A DNA stretch of 64,000 nucleotides from Pseudolysinimonas kribbensis. Its GTDB lineage: Bacteria; Actinomycetota; Actinomycetes; Actinomycetales; Microbacteriaceae. Of this stretch, positions 30,041 to 40,937 are shown piece by piece; the stretch's first letter is position 1; every line of letters begins with the position of its first letter. The notes beneath the pieces are model-generated. The model was not told where the DNA came from. It was given only the letters and a program-made list of their open reading frames with translations, and did no database searches. The translations under genes were made by a program, and so were the position numbers. The stretch is from NCBI RefSeq assembly GCF_030161895.1, contig NZ_BSVB01000001.1:1054001-1118000 (forward strand), written 5' to 3'.

Positions 30041-31069
30041 CAGGTGAGCCGGCGGGTGCTGTCGCGCACGACGAGGCGCGACTCCAGGTCGACGTGGAGG
30101 TGATCCGGCTGGTCGCCGTCGCGCAGTCGGACCACGAGGCGCACCGCCTCGGCCGCCATCTCGGCGAGCGGCTGGCGCACGGTCGTGAGCGGCGGTCCGG
30201 CCCAGCGCGCGACGTTGACGTCGTCGTAGCCGACGACCGAGAGATCGTCCGGGATCCGGATGCCGCGCCGCCGCGCCGCCTCGTACACCCCGAGAGCCTG
30301 GGTGTCGCTGCTCGCGAAGATCGCCGTCGGCCGCCGCGGCAGGTCGAGCAGCTGCTCGCCGGCGCGCAGCCCCTCGTCGAAGTGGAAGCGATCCGTGCCG
30401 ACGATGAAGTCCGCGCGCACGTCGAGTCCCGCCCCTCGAGCGCGGCCCGGTATCCCGACAGCCGCGCGGTCGAGCACATCATGTCCTCCGGGCCGCCGAC
30501 GATCGCGATGTCGCGGTGACCGAGGTCGACGAGGTGCCGGGTCGCGCCGTACCCGCCGGACCAGTTGGCGGTGCCGATCGACGGCACGTCCGCCGCGGGG
30601 GCCCCCGAGGGGTCGACGACGACGAACGGGATGTTGCGCGCGCGCAGCTGATGGCGGTGATCCGGCGACAGGTCGGAGAAGACCAGGATGACGCCCATCG
30701 GCCGGCGGCGCATCGCCCCTCGATCCAGTCGGGGCTCGGCTTGTGCCGGTCGCCGCTGACCGTGATGAGCATGCTCAGGTCGAGATCGCGCGCCGTGCGC
30801 TCGACGCCCGCGATGATCTCGATCGCCCAGGCGCTGTCGATCTCGGAGAACACGACCTCGACCAGCGGCGCGACCGTGAGGGGCGTGTTGCGGCGGTTGT
30901 AGCCGTGGTCGCGCAGGAGCTCCTCGACCCGGCGCCGAGTGGCCTCCGAGACGCCGGCGCGGCCGTTCAGCACCTTGGAGACCGTCGAGATCGAGACGTC
31001 GGCGTCGTCCGCCACGCGCGAGAGGGTCGCCCGCGTCATCGCGGGACGTTCGACAGTATCGCCCGACAT
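30040..31069 (-). CDS. LacI-family regulator, likely xylose (two frameshifts)
   Basis: About 343 residues. HTH segment [23 protein letters not shown], then the sugar-sensor domain ([65 protein letters not shown]). Breaks occur at 30716-30719 and 30432-30435; each is cured by one extra C in the run. Start at ATG 31067-31069: a TAGAGT -10 hexamer (31076-31081) ends six bases before it, which would give a leaderless mRNA; ATG 31039 is an alternative. First gene of the operon lacI-ROK-beta-glucosidase, divergent from xylA. Confidence 0.88.
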
Positions 31070-31117
31070 GGCGCAACTCTACTCAGGGGCCTGGTCACGC
31101 CCGGGGAGCGGTGATAT

Positions 31118-31129
31118 GTTGCCGGAAAC
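31118..31129. promoter_or_regulatory. Candidate operator between divergent lacI and xylA
   Basis: GTTGCCGGAAAC matches its reverse complement at 10 of 12 positions (GTTnCCGGnAAC). It has a central CG and lies about 50 bases from each divergent start, so it could control both directions. It differs from the TACAACGTTGTA operator of the other LacI protein. Confidence 0.55.
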
Positions 31130-31179
31130 GACTTATCCACCACCTGTTTCATCCACGACGCTGTGATTCGGAGAATCCC

Positions 31180-32370
31180 ATGGCCGACAAGCCCACCCCC
31201 GCCGACAAGTTCACCTTCGGTCTCTGGACCGTCGGATACAACGGCACCGATCCGTTCGGCGGGCCGACCCGGCCCCCGCTCGACACCGTGCACGCGGTCG
31301 AGAGGCTCGCCGAGCTCGGCGCGTACGGCCTGACCTTCCACGACGACGACCTGTTCGCCTTCGGCTCGACCGAGGACGCCCGCCGCACCGAGATCGACCG
31401 CCTCAAGGCCGCGCTGGCTGCCACGGGCCTCAAGGTGCCGATGATCACCACGAACCTGTTCTCGGCACCCGTGTTCAAGGACGGCGGATTCACCTCCAAC
31501 GACCGCCAGGTGCGCCGGTACGCGCTGCGCAAGGTGCTGCGCAACCTCGACCTCGCCGCGGAGCTCGGCGCCGAGACCTTCGTCATGTGGGGCGGCCGCG
31601 AGGGCGCCGAGTACGACGCGGCCAAGGACGTGCGGTCGGCCCTCTCGCGGTACAAGGAGGCCGTCGACCTGCTGTCGGAGTACGTGCTCGACAAGAAGTA
31701 CGGCATCCGGTTCGCGATCGAGCCGAAGCCCAACGAGCCCCGGGGCGACATCCTGCTGCCGACCGTCGGGCACGCGCTCGCGTTCATCAACTCGCTCGAG
31801 CACCCCGAGCTCGTCGGCCTCAACCCCGAGGTCGGGCACGAGCAGATGGCGGGCCTGAACTTCCAGGCCGGCATCGCTCAGGCGCTGTACCACGGCAAGC
31901 TCTTCCACATCGACCTGAACGGGCAGCGCTCGATCAAGTACGACCAGGACCTGGTATTCGGCCACGGCGATCTGCACAACGCGTTCGCGCTGGTCGACCT
32001 GCTCGAGAACGGCGGGGTGCTCGGCGAGCGCGCCTACGACGGGCCCCGGCACTTCGACTACAAGCCGAGCCGCACCGAGGACGAGACCGGCGTCTGGGAC
32101 TCGGCCGCCGCGAACATGCGCATCTACCTCCTGCTCAAGGAGCGAGCGGCGGCGTTCCGCGCCGACCCCGAGGTGCAGGCCGCGCTCGAGGCGGCGAAGG
32201 TCGCCGAGCTCGCCAGCCCGACGCTGAACGCGGGCGAGAGCTACGACGACCTGCTCGCGGACCGATCGGCGTGGGAGGACTTCCAGCCGGACGCGTACTT
32301 CGGCGCCAAGGGCTTCGGCTTCGTGCGCCTGCAGCAGCTCGCGACCGAGCACCTGCTCGGCGCGCGCTGA
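31180..32370 (+). CDS. xylA: Xylose isomerase
   Basis: Converts D-xylose to D-xylulose in the cytoplasm. 396 residues, the shorter actinobacterial class I form. Catalytic His54 and Asp57 in LTFHDDDLF; metal ligands Glu181, Lys183 and Glu186 in [11 protein letters not shown]; further ligands in [14 protein letters not shown] and HIDLNGQ. Start ATG 31180 follows GGAGAA. Divergent from the lacI-ROK-beta-glucosidase operon and followed by xylB after 91 bases. Confidence 0.97.
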   Translation: MADKPTPADKFTFGLWTVGYNGTDPFGGPTRPPLDTVHAVERLAELGAYGLTFHDDDLFAFGSTEDARRTEIDRLKAALAATGLKVPMITTNLFSAPVFKDGGFTSNDRQVRRYALRKVLRNLDLAAELGAETFVMWGGREGAEYDAAKDVRSALSRYKEAVDLLSEYVLDKKYGIRFAIEPKPNEPRGDILLPTVGHALAFINSLEHPELVGLNPEVGHEQMAGLNFQAGIAQALYHGKLFHIDLNGQRSIKYDQDLVFGHGDLHNAFALVDLLENGGVLGERAYDGPRHFDYKPSRTEDETGVWDSAAANMRIYLLLKERAAAFRADPEVQAALEAAKVAELASPTLNAGESYDDLLADRSAWEDFQPDAYFGAKGFGFVRLQQLATEHLLGAR

Positions 32371-32393
32371 CTCGCGGCCGCACTCTTCCTAGC

Positions 32394-32436
32394 GCCCAAT
32401 TGGGGGCTGCGATTCGTTCGCGGCCCCCAATTGGGC
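32394..32436. repeat. 14-bp perfect inverted repeat with twin CCCAATTGGG palindromes, xylA-xylB gap
   Basis: GCCCAATTGGGGGC (32394-32407) and GCCCCCAATTGGGC (32423-32436) are exact reverse complements separated by 15 bases. Each arm also contains the 10-bp palindrome CCCAATTGGG. No run of T follows, so it is not a standard intrinsic terminator. It may be a paired operator for a dimeric regulator, or a stabilising hairpin that lowers xylB relative to xylA. Confidence 0.7.
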
Positions 32437-32461
32437 ACAATCATTGAGGGACGGTGGACGC

Positions 32462-33876
32462 ATGACGTACGTGGCGGGAGTCGACTCGTCGACGCAGAGC
32501 TGCAAGGTCGTGGTGCGGGATGCCGCGACCGGCGCGATCGTGCGCACCGGTCGCGCGACGCATCCGGAGGGCACCGAGGTCGACCCGGCCGCCTGGTGGG
32601 ACGCCCTGCGGGCGGCGATCGCCGACGCGGGCGGCCTCGACGACGTCGCGGCGATCTCGATCGGCGGGCAGCAGCACGGCATGGTGGTGCTGGATGCCGA
32701 GGGCCGCGTCATCCGGAACGCCCTGCTCTGGAACGACACCCGCTCCGCCCCCGCCGCGCGCGACCTGATCGCGGAGTTCGGCGCGGCCGAGCTCGCCCGG
32801 CGCACCGGGAGCGTGCCGGTCGCGTCGTTCACGGCGACCAAGCTGCGCTGGCTGCGGGATGCCGAGCCCGAGAACGCGGCGCGGGTCGCCGCGGTCGCAC
32901 TCCCCACGACTGGCTCACCTGGCGCCTGCTCGGGTACGGACCCGAAGGCGAGGCACCGCTCGGGCCGCGCCTCGACGCGCTCGTCACCGACCGCTCCGAC
33001 GCGAGCGGCACGAGCTACTGGTCGCCGTCCGGTGACTACGACCGCGAACTGCTCATCGCGGCGCTCGGCCACGATGCGATCCTGCCGCGCGTGCTCGGGC
33101 CCGCGGAGCGGGCGGGCGAGACCGTCGCGACGGATGCCGCCCCGGCCGGGCTCGTCGTCGGCCCCGGTGCGGGCGACAACGCCGGCGCCGGGCTCGGGCT
33201 CGGCGCGAAGCCCGGCGACGTCGTCGTCTCGATCGGCACGAGCGGCACGGTCTTCGCGGTGACGACCGACCCGATCGCGGACGAGACCGGCGCCGCCGCC
33301 GGCTTCGCCGACGCGAGCGGCAACTTCCTGCCGCTCATCGCGACCCTCAACGCCGCTCGCGTGCTGGACGCCGCCGCGCGGCTGCTCGGCGTCGACCACG
33401 CCGGCCTCGGCGACCTCGCGCTCGCGGCCGAGCCGGGATCCGCCGGCCTCGTGGTCCAGCCGTGGTTCGAGGGCGAGCGCACTCCCAACCTGCCCGACGC
33501 GACTGCGACGCTGTTCGGCATGACTCTCGCGTCCACCACCCGCGAGAACCTGGCGCGCGCGGCGATCGAGGGGATGCTGTGCGGCCTCGCCGACGGCCTC
33601 GATGCCGTGCGCGCCCAGGGGGTCGTCGCCGAGCGGCTGCTGCTGATCGGGGGCGCCGCGCAGAACGCGGCGGTGGCCGCGATCGCCGCGCAGGTGTTCG
33701 ACGCACCGATCGAGGTGCCGGAGCCGGGCGAGTACGTCGCGCTGGGGGCGGCGGTGCAGGCGGCGTGGGCGCTCACCGGAACGCGGCCCGAGTGGGACGT
33801 GCCGATCGCGGCGCGGCCCGCACCGGACACGCGGCCGGTGATCCGCGAGCAGTACGCCGCGCGCCGGCCCGCGTAG
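32462..33876 (+). CDS. xylB: Xylulokinase (frameshifted)
   Basis: Phosphorylates D-xylulose for the pentose phosphate pathway. About 471 residues restored, slightly short of the usual 480-500. FGGY-family motifs: [13 protein letters not shown] near the N-terminus, [22 protein letters not shown], then [13 protein letters not shown] and [12 protein letters not shown] and a late [15 protein letters not shown]. The frame breaks at the C run 32902-32905; one extra C restores [15 protein letters not shown], a strongly conserved FGGY segment. Confidence 0.95.
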
Positions 33877-33898
33877 CCGAGCGTTCGAGCTCGGCGAC

Positions 33899-34915
33899 TC
33901 AGCCGGGCGGGGCCGTCGAGTCGCGCACCACGAGCCGAGGGCGGACCGGGTCGGCGGGTGGCGGGGGTGCCGCGCGCAGCTGCGCCAGCAGCATCCCGAC
34001 CGCCCGCTGCCCTGCGACGGCGAAGTCCTGCCGGATGGTCGTCAGGGGCGGCCGATAATGGGCCGAGTCCGGCACGTCGTCGAACCCGATCACGCTCACG
34101 TCCTGCGGCACGCGCCGGCCGGACTCGTGCAGGGCGTGCAGCAGCCCGAGCGCCGTCTGGTCGTTCGAGCAGAAGACGGCCGTCACGTCGGTCGTGCCGA
34201 GGACCTCGCACGCCGCCCGGTATCCCGAGTCGGCGGTCCATTCGCAGCGGATCACCGGCCGCGGGGCGAGGCCGTGGTCGGCGAGCTCCGCCAGATATCC
34301 GCGCATGCGGGCGTCCGCCTCGACCCACCCGACGGGTCCGGCCAGGTGCAGGATGCGGGTGTGCCCCAGCTCGATCAGGTGCCGGGTCGCGATGCGGGCC
34401 CCCTCGACCTGATCGAACGAGACGCTCAGGTCGTCGTGGCGGTCCGAGGCGACCATGACGAAGGGGATCGCGAGCGGGTGCGCCGTGAGCCGGTTGAAGA
34501 CGCCGGCCTGCGGGCCGACGACGACGAGGGCCTCGACGGCCTGCGCGACCAGTCGATCGACGGCGTCGCGCACGGAGACGTCGTCGCTCAGGCAGGTCGC
34601 GATGGCGACCCGGTAGCCGGCGTCGCCCGCCGCGTCCTCGATCTCGTAGACCATCTTCTGCACGCCGTACGCCGCGGCGCGGGTCGCGACGAGCACGCCG
34701 ATGACCTGGGATCGGCTCGTGACGAGGGCGCGCGCGGCCTGATTGGGGCGGTACCCGAGCTCGGTGATCGCGTCGAGCACGCGCTGCCGGGTCTGCGGCC
34801 GGATGCCGGCGGAGTGGTTGAGCACCCGGGAGACGGTCTGGTACGAGACGCCCGCGCAGCGCGCGACGTCGCGGATGTTCGGCGCCCGCGCGGGACCGAT
34901 CGGTTGTCTGGTCAC
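33899..34915 (-). CDS. LacI-family regulator
   Basis: 338 residues from the GTG 34913-34915. HTH NIRDVARCAGVSYQTVSRVLNHSAG, then the ligand domain (FCSNDQTALGLLHALHESG, VIGFDDVPDSAHYRPPLTTIRQ). It converges on xylB with 22 bases between stops and lies at the edge of the sugar island; an xyl or other sugar target is plausible, but no matching operator is apparent upstream of its own gene. Confidence 0.9.
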   Translation of the reverse strand: MTRQPIGPARAPNIRDVARCAGVSYQTVSRVLNHSAGIRPQTRQRVLDAITELGYRPNQAARALVTSRSQVIGVLVATRAAAYGVQKMVYEIEDAAGDAGYRVAIATCLSDDVSVRDAVDRLVAQAVEALVVVGPQAGVFNRLTAHPLAIPFVMVASDRHDDLSVSFDQVEGARIATRHLIELGHTRILHLAGPVGWVEADARMRGYLAELADHGLAPRPVIRCEWTADSGYRAACEVLGTTDVTAVFCSNDQTALGLLHALHESGRRVPQDVSVIGFDDVPDSAHYRPPLTTIRQDFAVAGQRAVGMLLAQLRAAPPPPADPVRPRLVVRDSTAPPG

Positions 34916-34968
34916 TCCCGTTCCCGGCCTCGTCGTCGGATGTGGTCGGTGACAGTCTGGCGGACGCC

Positions 34969-36248
34969 TCAGCCGCCGCGGCGGTGCAACCGGATCCGAC
35001 GCGCGATCGTGACCGCGGCCGCGACGAGCGCCAGCGCCGCGGGCGCCACGAGATGCCAGCCGGCGAGCACGGCCAGACCGGCGGTGAGCACGACTCCGGC
35101 GCACGCCATCCACCAGCCCGGCGTCCACCGCGGCAGCAGCCGGACCGCGGCGACCATCCCCGCGAGGTACACCGCGACGAGCGAGCTCGTCTGCACGAGG
35201 ACGAGCACCTGGAGATCGATGCGCAGGAGGAAGTACGCGGCCGTGTAGCCGAGGCACACCACGGCGACCAGGGCGACGCCCCGGCGCGGCACCGCGCCCG
35301 CCTCGGCACCGCGCGCGAACCAGCGCGGCAGGTGCCCGTCGCGGCCGAGCGACGCGGCGAGGTTGGCCATCGCCGGGACGTAGGCGTTGAGAACGCCGAG
35401 CACGACGATGACCGCGATCGCGGCGACGATCGCCGGCCCCACCCCGGCAGGGTGCGGGCGGTCAGATCCAGCAGCGGCACGGTGCTCGGCGCCGAACGCG
35501 CCGGCATCACGACGACGGTGGCCACCTGGAGCGCGAGATAGCTCACCCCGACCACGGCGACCGCGATGGCGGTGGCGAGGGGGATGACGCGGTGCGGCCG
35601 CCGGAACTCCGCAGCGAGGTGCGTCACGGCCTCCCATCCCGCGAACGCCCACACGAACAGGCTGATCACGACGCCGACGCCCGCCCACCCGTGCGGCAGG
35701 AGGGGAGTGAACGGGTGCGGGCGCGCGTGCGGGAGGGCGCTCGCGACGACGAGCACGACGACCGCGAGCAGCAGCGCGGTCAGCACGAGCTGCACCCGAC
35801 CGCTGAACCGGAGACCGAAGACCGCGAGCACGATCGGCACGAGCAGGAAGGGCAGCCCGATCAGCGGAACCCACGCCGGGTCGATGCCGGTCACCGCCGT
35901 CAGATACGACCCGCCGAGCACGGCCACGACCGGCGCCCCCATGCCCGCCCCGAACAGGAACCAGTAGCCGGCCGCGCGCGCCGCGGTCGGCCCGAGGGCG
36001 AGCCGCACGAAGGTCGCGACCCCGCCGGCATCCGGATGCCGCGCCGCGAGCGCCGCGAACGCCCCGGCGAGCGGGATCGAGAGCACGAGCACGACGCCGA
36101 CCCCGATGACGGAGCCCGGGCCGGCGGCCGCGGCGGCGAACCCGGGCAGCAGCAGGATGCCGGTGCCGAGCACCGCGGCGACGTACAGGGCGGACGCGGT
36201 CGGGAGCCCGAGCCGACCGGTGCCGGGATGCGCGGGGCGGTCGGTCAC
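34969..36248 (-). CDS. APC-superfamily amino acid permease (frameshifted)
   Basis: About 426 residues with roughly 12 hydrophobic helices. The N-terminal ALYVAAVLGTGILLLPGFAAAAAGPGS holds the APC helix 1 G-T-G break, and FVWAFAGWEAVTHLAAEF matches the YjeH/amino acid exporter branch. The frame breaks at the C run 35442-35445; restored, RTLPG joins VGPAIVAAIAVIVVLGVLNAYVP. It follows metB by 31 bases on the same strand, so it probably moves methionine, cysteine or a related amino acid; inference from context. Confidence 0.83.
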
Positions 36249-36279
36249 CCGTCCACTGTGCCGGGCGCCACCGACGCGC

Positions 36280-37455
36280 TCAGAGGCGGTCGAGCGCGCC
36301 GAGCACGTCGGCGAGCAGGTCGTCCTGCCCCTCGATGCCGACGGAGAGCCGGACGACGGAGTCGGGAACCTCCAGCGGGGTGCCCTTCACCGACGCGTGG
36401 GTCATCTCGGCCGGGTAGCAGACGAGCGACTCGACGCCGCCGAGCGATTCCGCGAGCTGGAACAGCGTCATCGTCTCGGCGAACCGGCGCGCGAGGGCCC
36501 CGTCGGCCAGCCGCACCGAGATCATCCCGCCGAAGTGGCGCATCTGCCGCGCCGCGAGCTCGTGGCCCGGGTGATCGGGCAGGCCCGGGTAGTAGACCTG
36601 CTCGAGCCGGGGGTGCCCGACGAGGTGCTCGGCCAGGTGCGCGGCGTTGGCCGAGTGCCGGTCCATGCGCACCGCGAGGGTCTTGATGCCGCGGACGGTG
36701 AGCCAGGCATCCATCGGCCCGGAGACCGCGCCCGCGCCGAACTGGACGAACCCGACCCGGTCGGCGATGCCCAGGCCGTCGAGCTGCGCTCCGGCCTTGA
36801 CGATCACGGCGCCGCCCAGCACGTCGCTGTGACCGCCGAGGTATTTGGTGGTCGAGTGCACGACGATGTCCGCGCCGAGGGCGAGCGGCTGCTGCAGGTA
36901 CGGGGTCGCGAACGTGTTGTCGACCACGACGATCGCGCCGGCCGCATGCGCGATCTCGGCCACCGCGGCGACATCTGTGATCTTCATCAGCGGATTGGAC
37001 GGCGTCTCGACCCACACGACCTTCGTGGCGCCCGGGCGCAGGCCCGCCCGCACCTCGTCGAGGTCGCTCATCTCGACCGTGGACAGCTCCACGCCCCACG
37101 GCACGTGCACCCGGTCGACGAGGCGGTGCGTGCCGCCGTAGACGTCGTTGCCCATGAGCACGTGCGCACCGGGCAGCAGGATCGCGCGCAGCAGCGCGTC
37201 CTCGGCGGCGAGCCCCGACGAGAAGCTGAACGCGCGCTCGCCGCCCTCGAGCGCGGCGAGCAGGGACTGCAGCGAATCGCGCGTGGGGTTGGTGCCGCGC
37301 GTGTACTCGTAGCCGTCGCGGAATCCGCCGACGCCGTCCTGCACGTAGGTCGTCGAGAAGTAGATGGGCGGGATCACCGCGCCGGTCCTCGGGTCGAACT
37401 CCTGCCCGGCGTGGATGGCGGTGGTCGCGAAGTCGGACTGCTGCTGCTCGGGCAC
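36280..37455 (-). CDS. metB: Cystathionine gamma-synthase/gamma-lyase
   Basis: PLP enzyme of the Cys/Met metabolism family, 391 residues. PLP lysine Lys204 in VHSTTKYLGGHSD; YTRGTNPTRDSLQ and WVETPSNPLMKITD are family signatures. Members make cystathionine from O-acylhomoserine or cleave it to cysteine. The cystathionine beta-synthase gene 31 bases upstream favours the reverse transsulfuration (lyase) direction in this organism, but sequence alone cannot separate the two activities. Confidence 0.93.
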   Translation of the reverse strand: MPEQQQSDFATTAIHAGQEFDPRTGAVIPPIYFSTTYVQDGVGGFRDGYEYTRGTNPTRDSLQSLLAALEGGERAFSFSSGLAAEDALLRAILLPGAHVLMGNDVYGGTHRLVDRVHVPWGVELSTVEMSDLDEVRAGLRPGATKVVWVETPSNPLMKITDVAAVAEIAHAAGAIVVVDNTFATPYLQQPLALGADIVVHSTTKYLGGHSDVLGGAVIVKAGAQLDGLGIADRVGFVQFGAGAVSGPMDAWLTVRGIKTLAVRMDRHSANAAHLAEHLVGHPRLEQVYYPGLPDHPGHELAARQMRHFGGMISVRLADGALARRFAETMTLFQLAESLGGVESLVCYPAEMTHASVKGTPLEVPDSVVRLSVGIEGQDDLLADVLGALDRL

Positions 37456-37486
37456 GGAAGGGTCTCTCTGCTGAAGGGGCGGCGGC

Positions 37487-38848
<1,362 letters not shown>

Positions 38849-38888
38849 CCGTCGAGCCTAATGACGGGGCGCTGAACGTTACGGGGGA

Positions 38889-40790
38889 TCAGGCCCCTGC
38901 GGCGTCGCGGATCGGCACGGGGTCGGATGCGGTGAGCTGCTCCGCGAACAGGCGCGCATAGACGCCGTCGGCCGCGAGGAGCTCGCGGTGGGTGCCGCGT
39001 TCGACGATGCGGCCCCGGTCGACCACGAAGATGATGTCGGCGCCGACCACCGTCGAGAGCCGGTGGGCGATCGCGATCGTCGTGCGGCCGCGAGCCGCGG
39101 AGTCGAGCGCCGTCTGCACGATGCGCTCCGAGACCGTGTCGAGCGCGCTCGTCGCCTCGTCGAGGATCAGCACGGCCGGATCCTTGAGGAGCACGCGGGC
39201 GATCGCGACGCGCTGCTTCTCGCCGCCGGAGAGCCGGTAGCCGCGCTCGCCCACGACGGTGTCGTACCCGTCGGGGAACGAGACGATCGTGTCGTGGATG
39301 TTGGCGGCGCGCGCCGCGGCCTCCAGCTCCTCCTGGGTGGCGCCGGGCTTCGCGTACCGCAGGTTCTCGGCGATCGTCGCGTGGAACAGGTACGTCTCCT
39401 GGCTCACGATGCCCACCGACGAGATGAGCGACGCGTGCCGCAGCTCGCGCACGTCGTCGCCCGCGAACAGCACCCGGCCCTCCGACACGTCGTAGAGCCG
39501 CGGCGCCAGGTAGGACACGGTGGTCTTGCCCGCGCCGGACGGCCCGACGAACGCCGCGTACTGGCCCGGCTCGATGTGGAACGACACCCCGCGCAACGTC
39601 GCCGGACCGTCGACGGCGGCATCCGGATAGCGGAACACGACGTCCTGGAACTCGACGTTGCCCAGGCGGCCGGTCGCGACCTCACGTGCGCCCGGGGCAT
39701 CCCGGATCGCCGGCACCAGGTCGAGGTACTCGAAGATGCGCGCGAACAGGGCCTGCGAGGTCTGCAGGTCCAGCGCCACCCGCAGCAGCCCCATGAGCGG
39801 GAACATGAGCCGCGCCTGGACGGTGGTGAAGGCGACGATCGTGCCCGCCGTGACCGGGACGTGCTGGAAGATCAGCCACGCCGCCACCAGGTAGATGACC
39901 GCCGGGATCACCGAGAGGAAGACGCTCACGAGCGCGAAGAACCACTGGCCGCTCATCGTCTGGCGCACCTGCAGCCGGATCTGATTGTCGTTCTCGTCGC
40001 TGTAGCGGCCGATCTCCGTCGGCTGCTGGTTGAAGCTCTTGGCGAGCAGGATGCCGGAGACGCTCAGCGTCTCCTGCGTGATCGCGGTCATCTGCGACAG
40101 CGACTCCTGGGTCTGCGTGGCGATGCGCGCGCGGATCTGCCCCACCCGGCGCTGCGCGATCACGAGGATCGGCAGCAGCACGACCGCGACGACGGTCATC
40201 TGCCAGCTGAGCACGAGCATGGCCACGAGCGCGGCGATCACCGTGACCGTATTGCCGATGACGCTCTGCACCGTGTTGCTGAGCACGCCCGCGACGCCGC
40301 CCACGTCGTTGGCGAGGCGGGACTGGATGACGCCCGTCTTCGTGCGGGTGAAGAAGCCCAGCTCCATCGCCTGCAGGTGCGAGAACAGCCGCACCCGCAA
40401 GGCGCCCATGACGCTGTTGCCGACCCGCGCCGTCAGGTAGGTCTGCCAGACGCCGAGCGCCGAGGAGGCGAGCCAGAGCAGGATCATCGCAGCGACGAGT
40501 GCGAGCAGCACCGGCACATCCGGTGCCCGGTCCCCGCCGTCGGGGAACAGCCCGAGGTCGAACGCCCGCTGCGTCAGCAGCGGCGGCGCGACGCTGAGGG
40601 CCGCCCCCACCAGCACGAGCACGACCATCGTCACGAGCCGCGCGCGGTACGGGCGGAACAGCTCCGCGATGCGCCGGAACAGGTGCGGGATCCGCGGGGC
40701 CCGGGCGTTCTCGGCCCGCTGCGACGCGGCATCCATACGCCCGAGAGCCCCGATGCGACCTCTGACGCCGCCGCCGCCTCGCATGCTCAC
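38889..40790 (-). CDS. ABC exporter, fused membrane and ATPase domains
   Basis: 633-residue half-transporter. Residues about 45-340 hold six transmembrane helices; residues about 370-615 the nucleotide-binding domain with Walker A GPSGAGKTT (near 415), signature LSGGEKQR (near 525) and Walker B VLILDEATSALD. It should work as a homodimer exporting a lipid or drug. A lone gene, ending 40 bases before cbs and divergent from the LuxR regulator. Start could be two codons downstream (MRGGGGVRGR). Confidence 0.93.
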   Translation of the reverse strand: MSMRGGGGVRGRIGALGRMDAASQRAENARAPRIPHLFRRIAELFRPYRARLVTMVVLVLVGAALSVAPPLLTQRAFDLGLFPDGGDRAPDVPVLLALVAAMILLWLASSALGVWQTYLTARVGNSVMGALRVRLFSHLQAMELGFFTRTKTGVIQSRLANDVGGVAGVLSNTVQSVIGNTVTVIAALVAMLVLSWQMTVVAVVLLPILVIAQRRVGQIRARIATQTQESLSQMTAITQETLSVSGILLAKSFNQQPTEIGRYSDENDNQIRLQVRQTMSGQWFFALVSVFLSVIPAVIYLVAAWLIFQHVPVTAGTIVAFTTVQARLMFPLMGLLRVALDLQTSQALFARIFEYLDLVPAIRDAPGAREVATGRLGNVEFQDVVFRYPDAAVDGPATLRGVSFHIEPGQYAAFVGPSGAGKTTVSYLAPRLYDVSEGRVLFAGDDVRELRHASLISSVGIVSQETYLFHATIAENLRYAKPGATQEELEAAARAANIHDTIVSFPDGYDTVVGERGYRLSGGEKQRVAIARVLLKDPAVLILDEATSALDTVSERIVQTALDSAARGRTTIAIAHRLSTVVGADIIFVVDRGRIVERGTHRELLAADGVYARLFAEQLTASDPVPIRDAAGA

Positions 40791-40937
40791 CCGCTGAGAG
40801 TACGTCGGGCGATCATCCCCAGGCCCGGCGTTCGCCGAGGGCGTTCCCGACCCCGGCTATTAGAATCTCGAACCACCCGGGACGGACGCGCTGGGAACGG
40901 TCCGCCCCCTGCAGCACTCGCCTGTTCAGGAGTCGTC

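Noticed and set aside
32394-32436. Intrinsic terminator after xylA
   Set aside because: Strong stem but no U tract, and xylB follows directly; a paired operator or processing site fits at least as well.
33036-36248. A 1070-codon frame on the minus strand running through xylB
   Set aside because: Only the first part is protein-like (the APC permease). The rest is a shadow caused by the frame break at 35442-35445 and lack of stops in GC-rich DNA.
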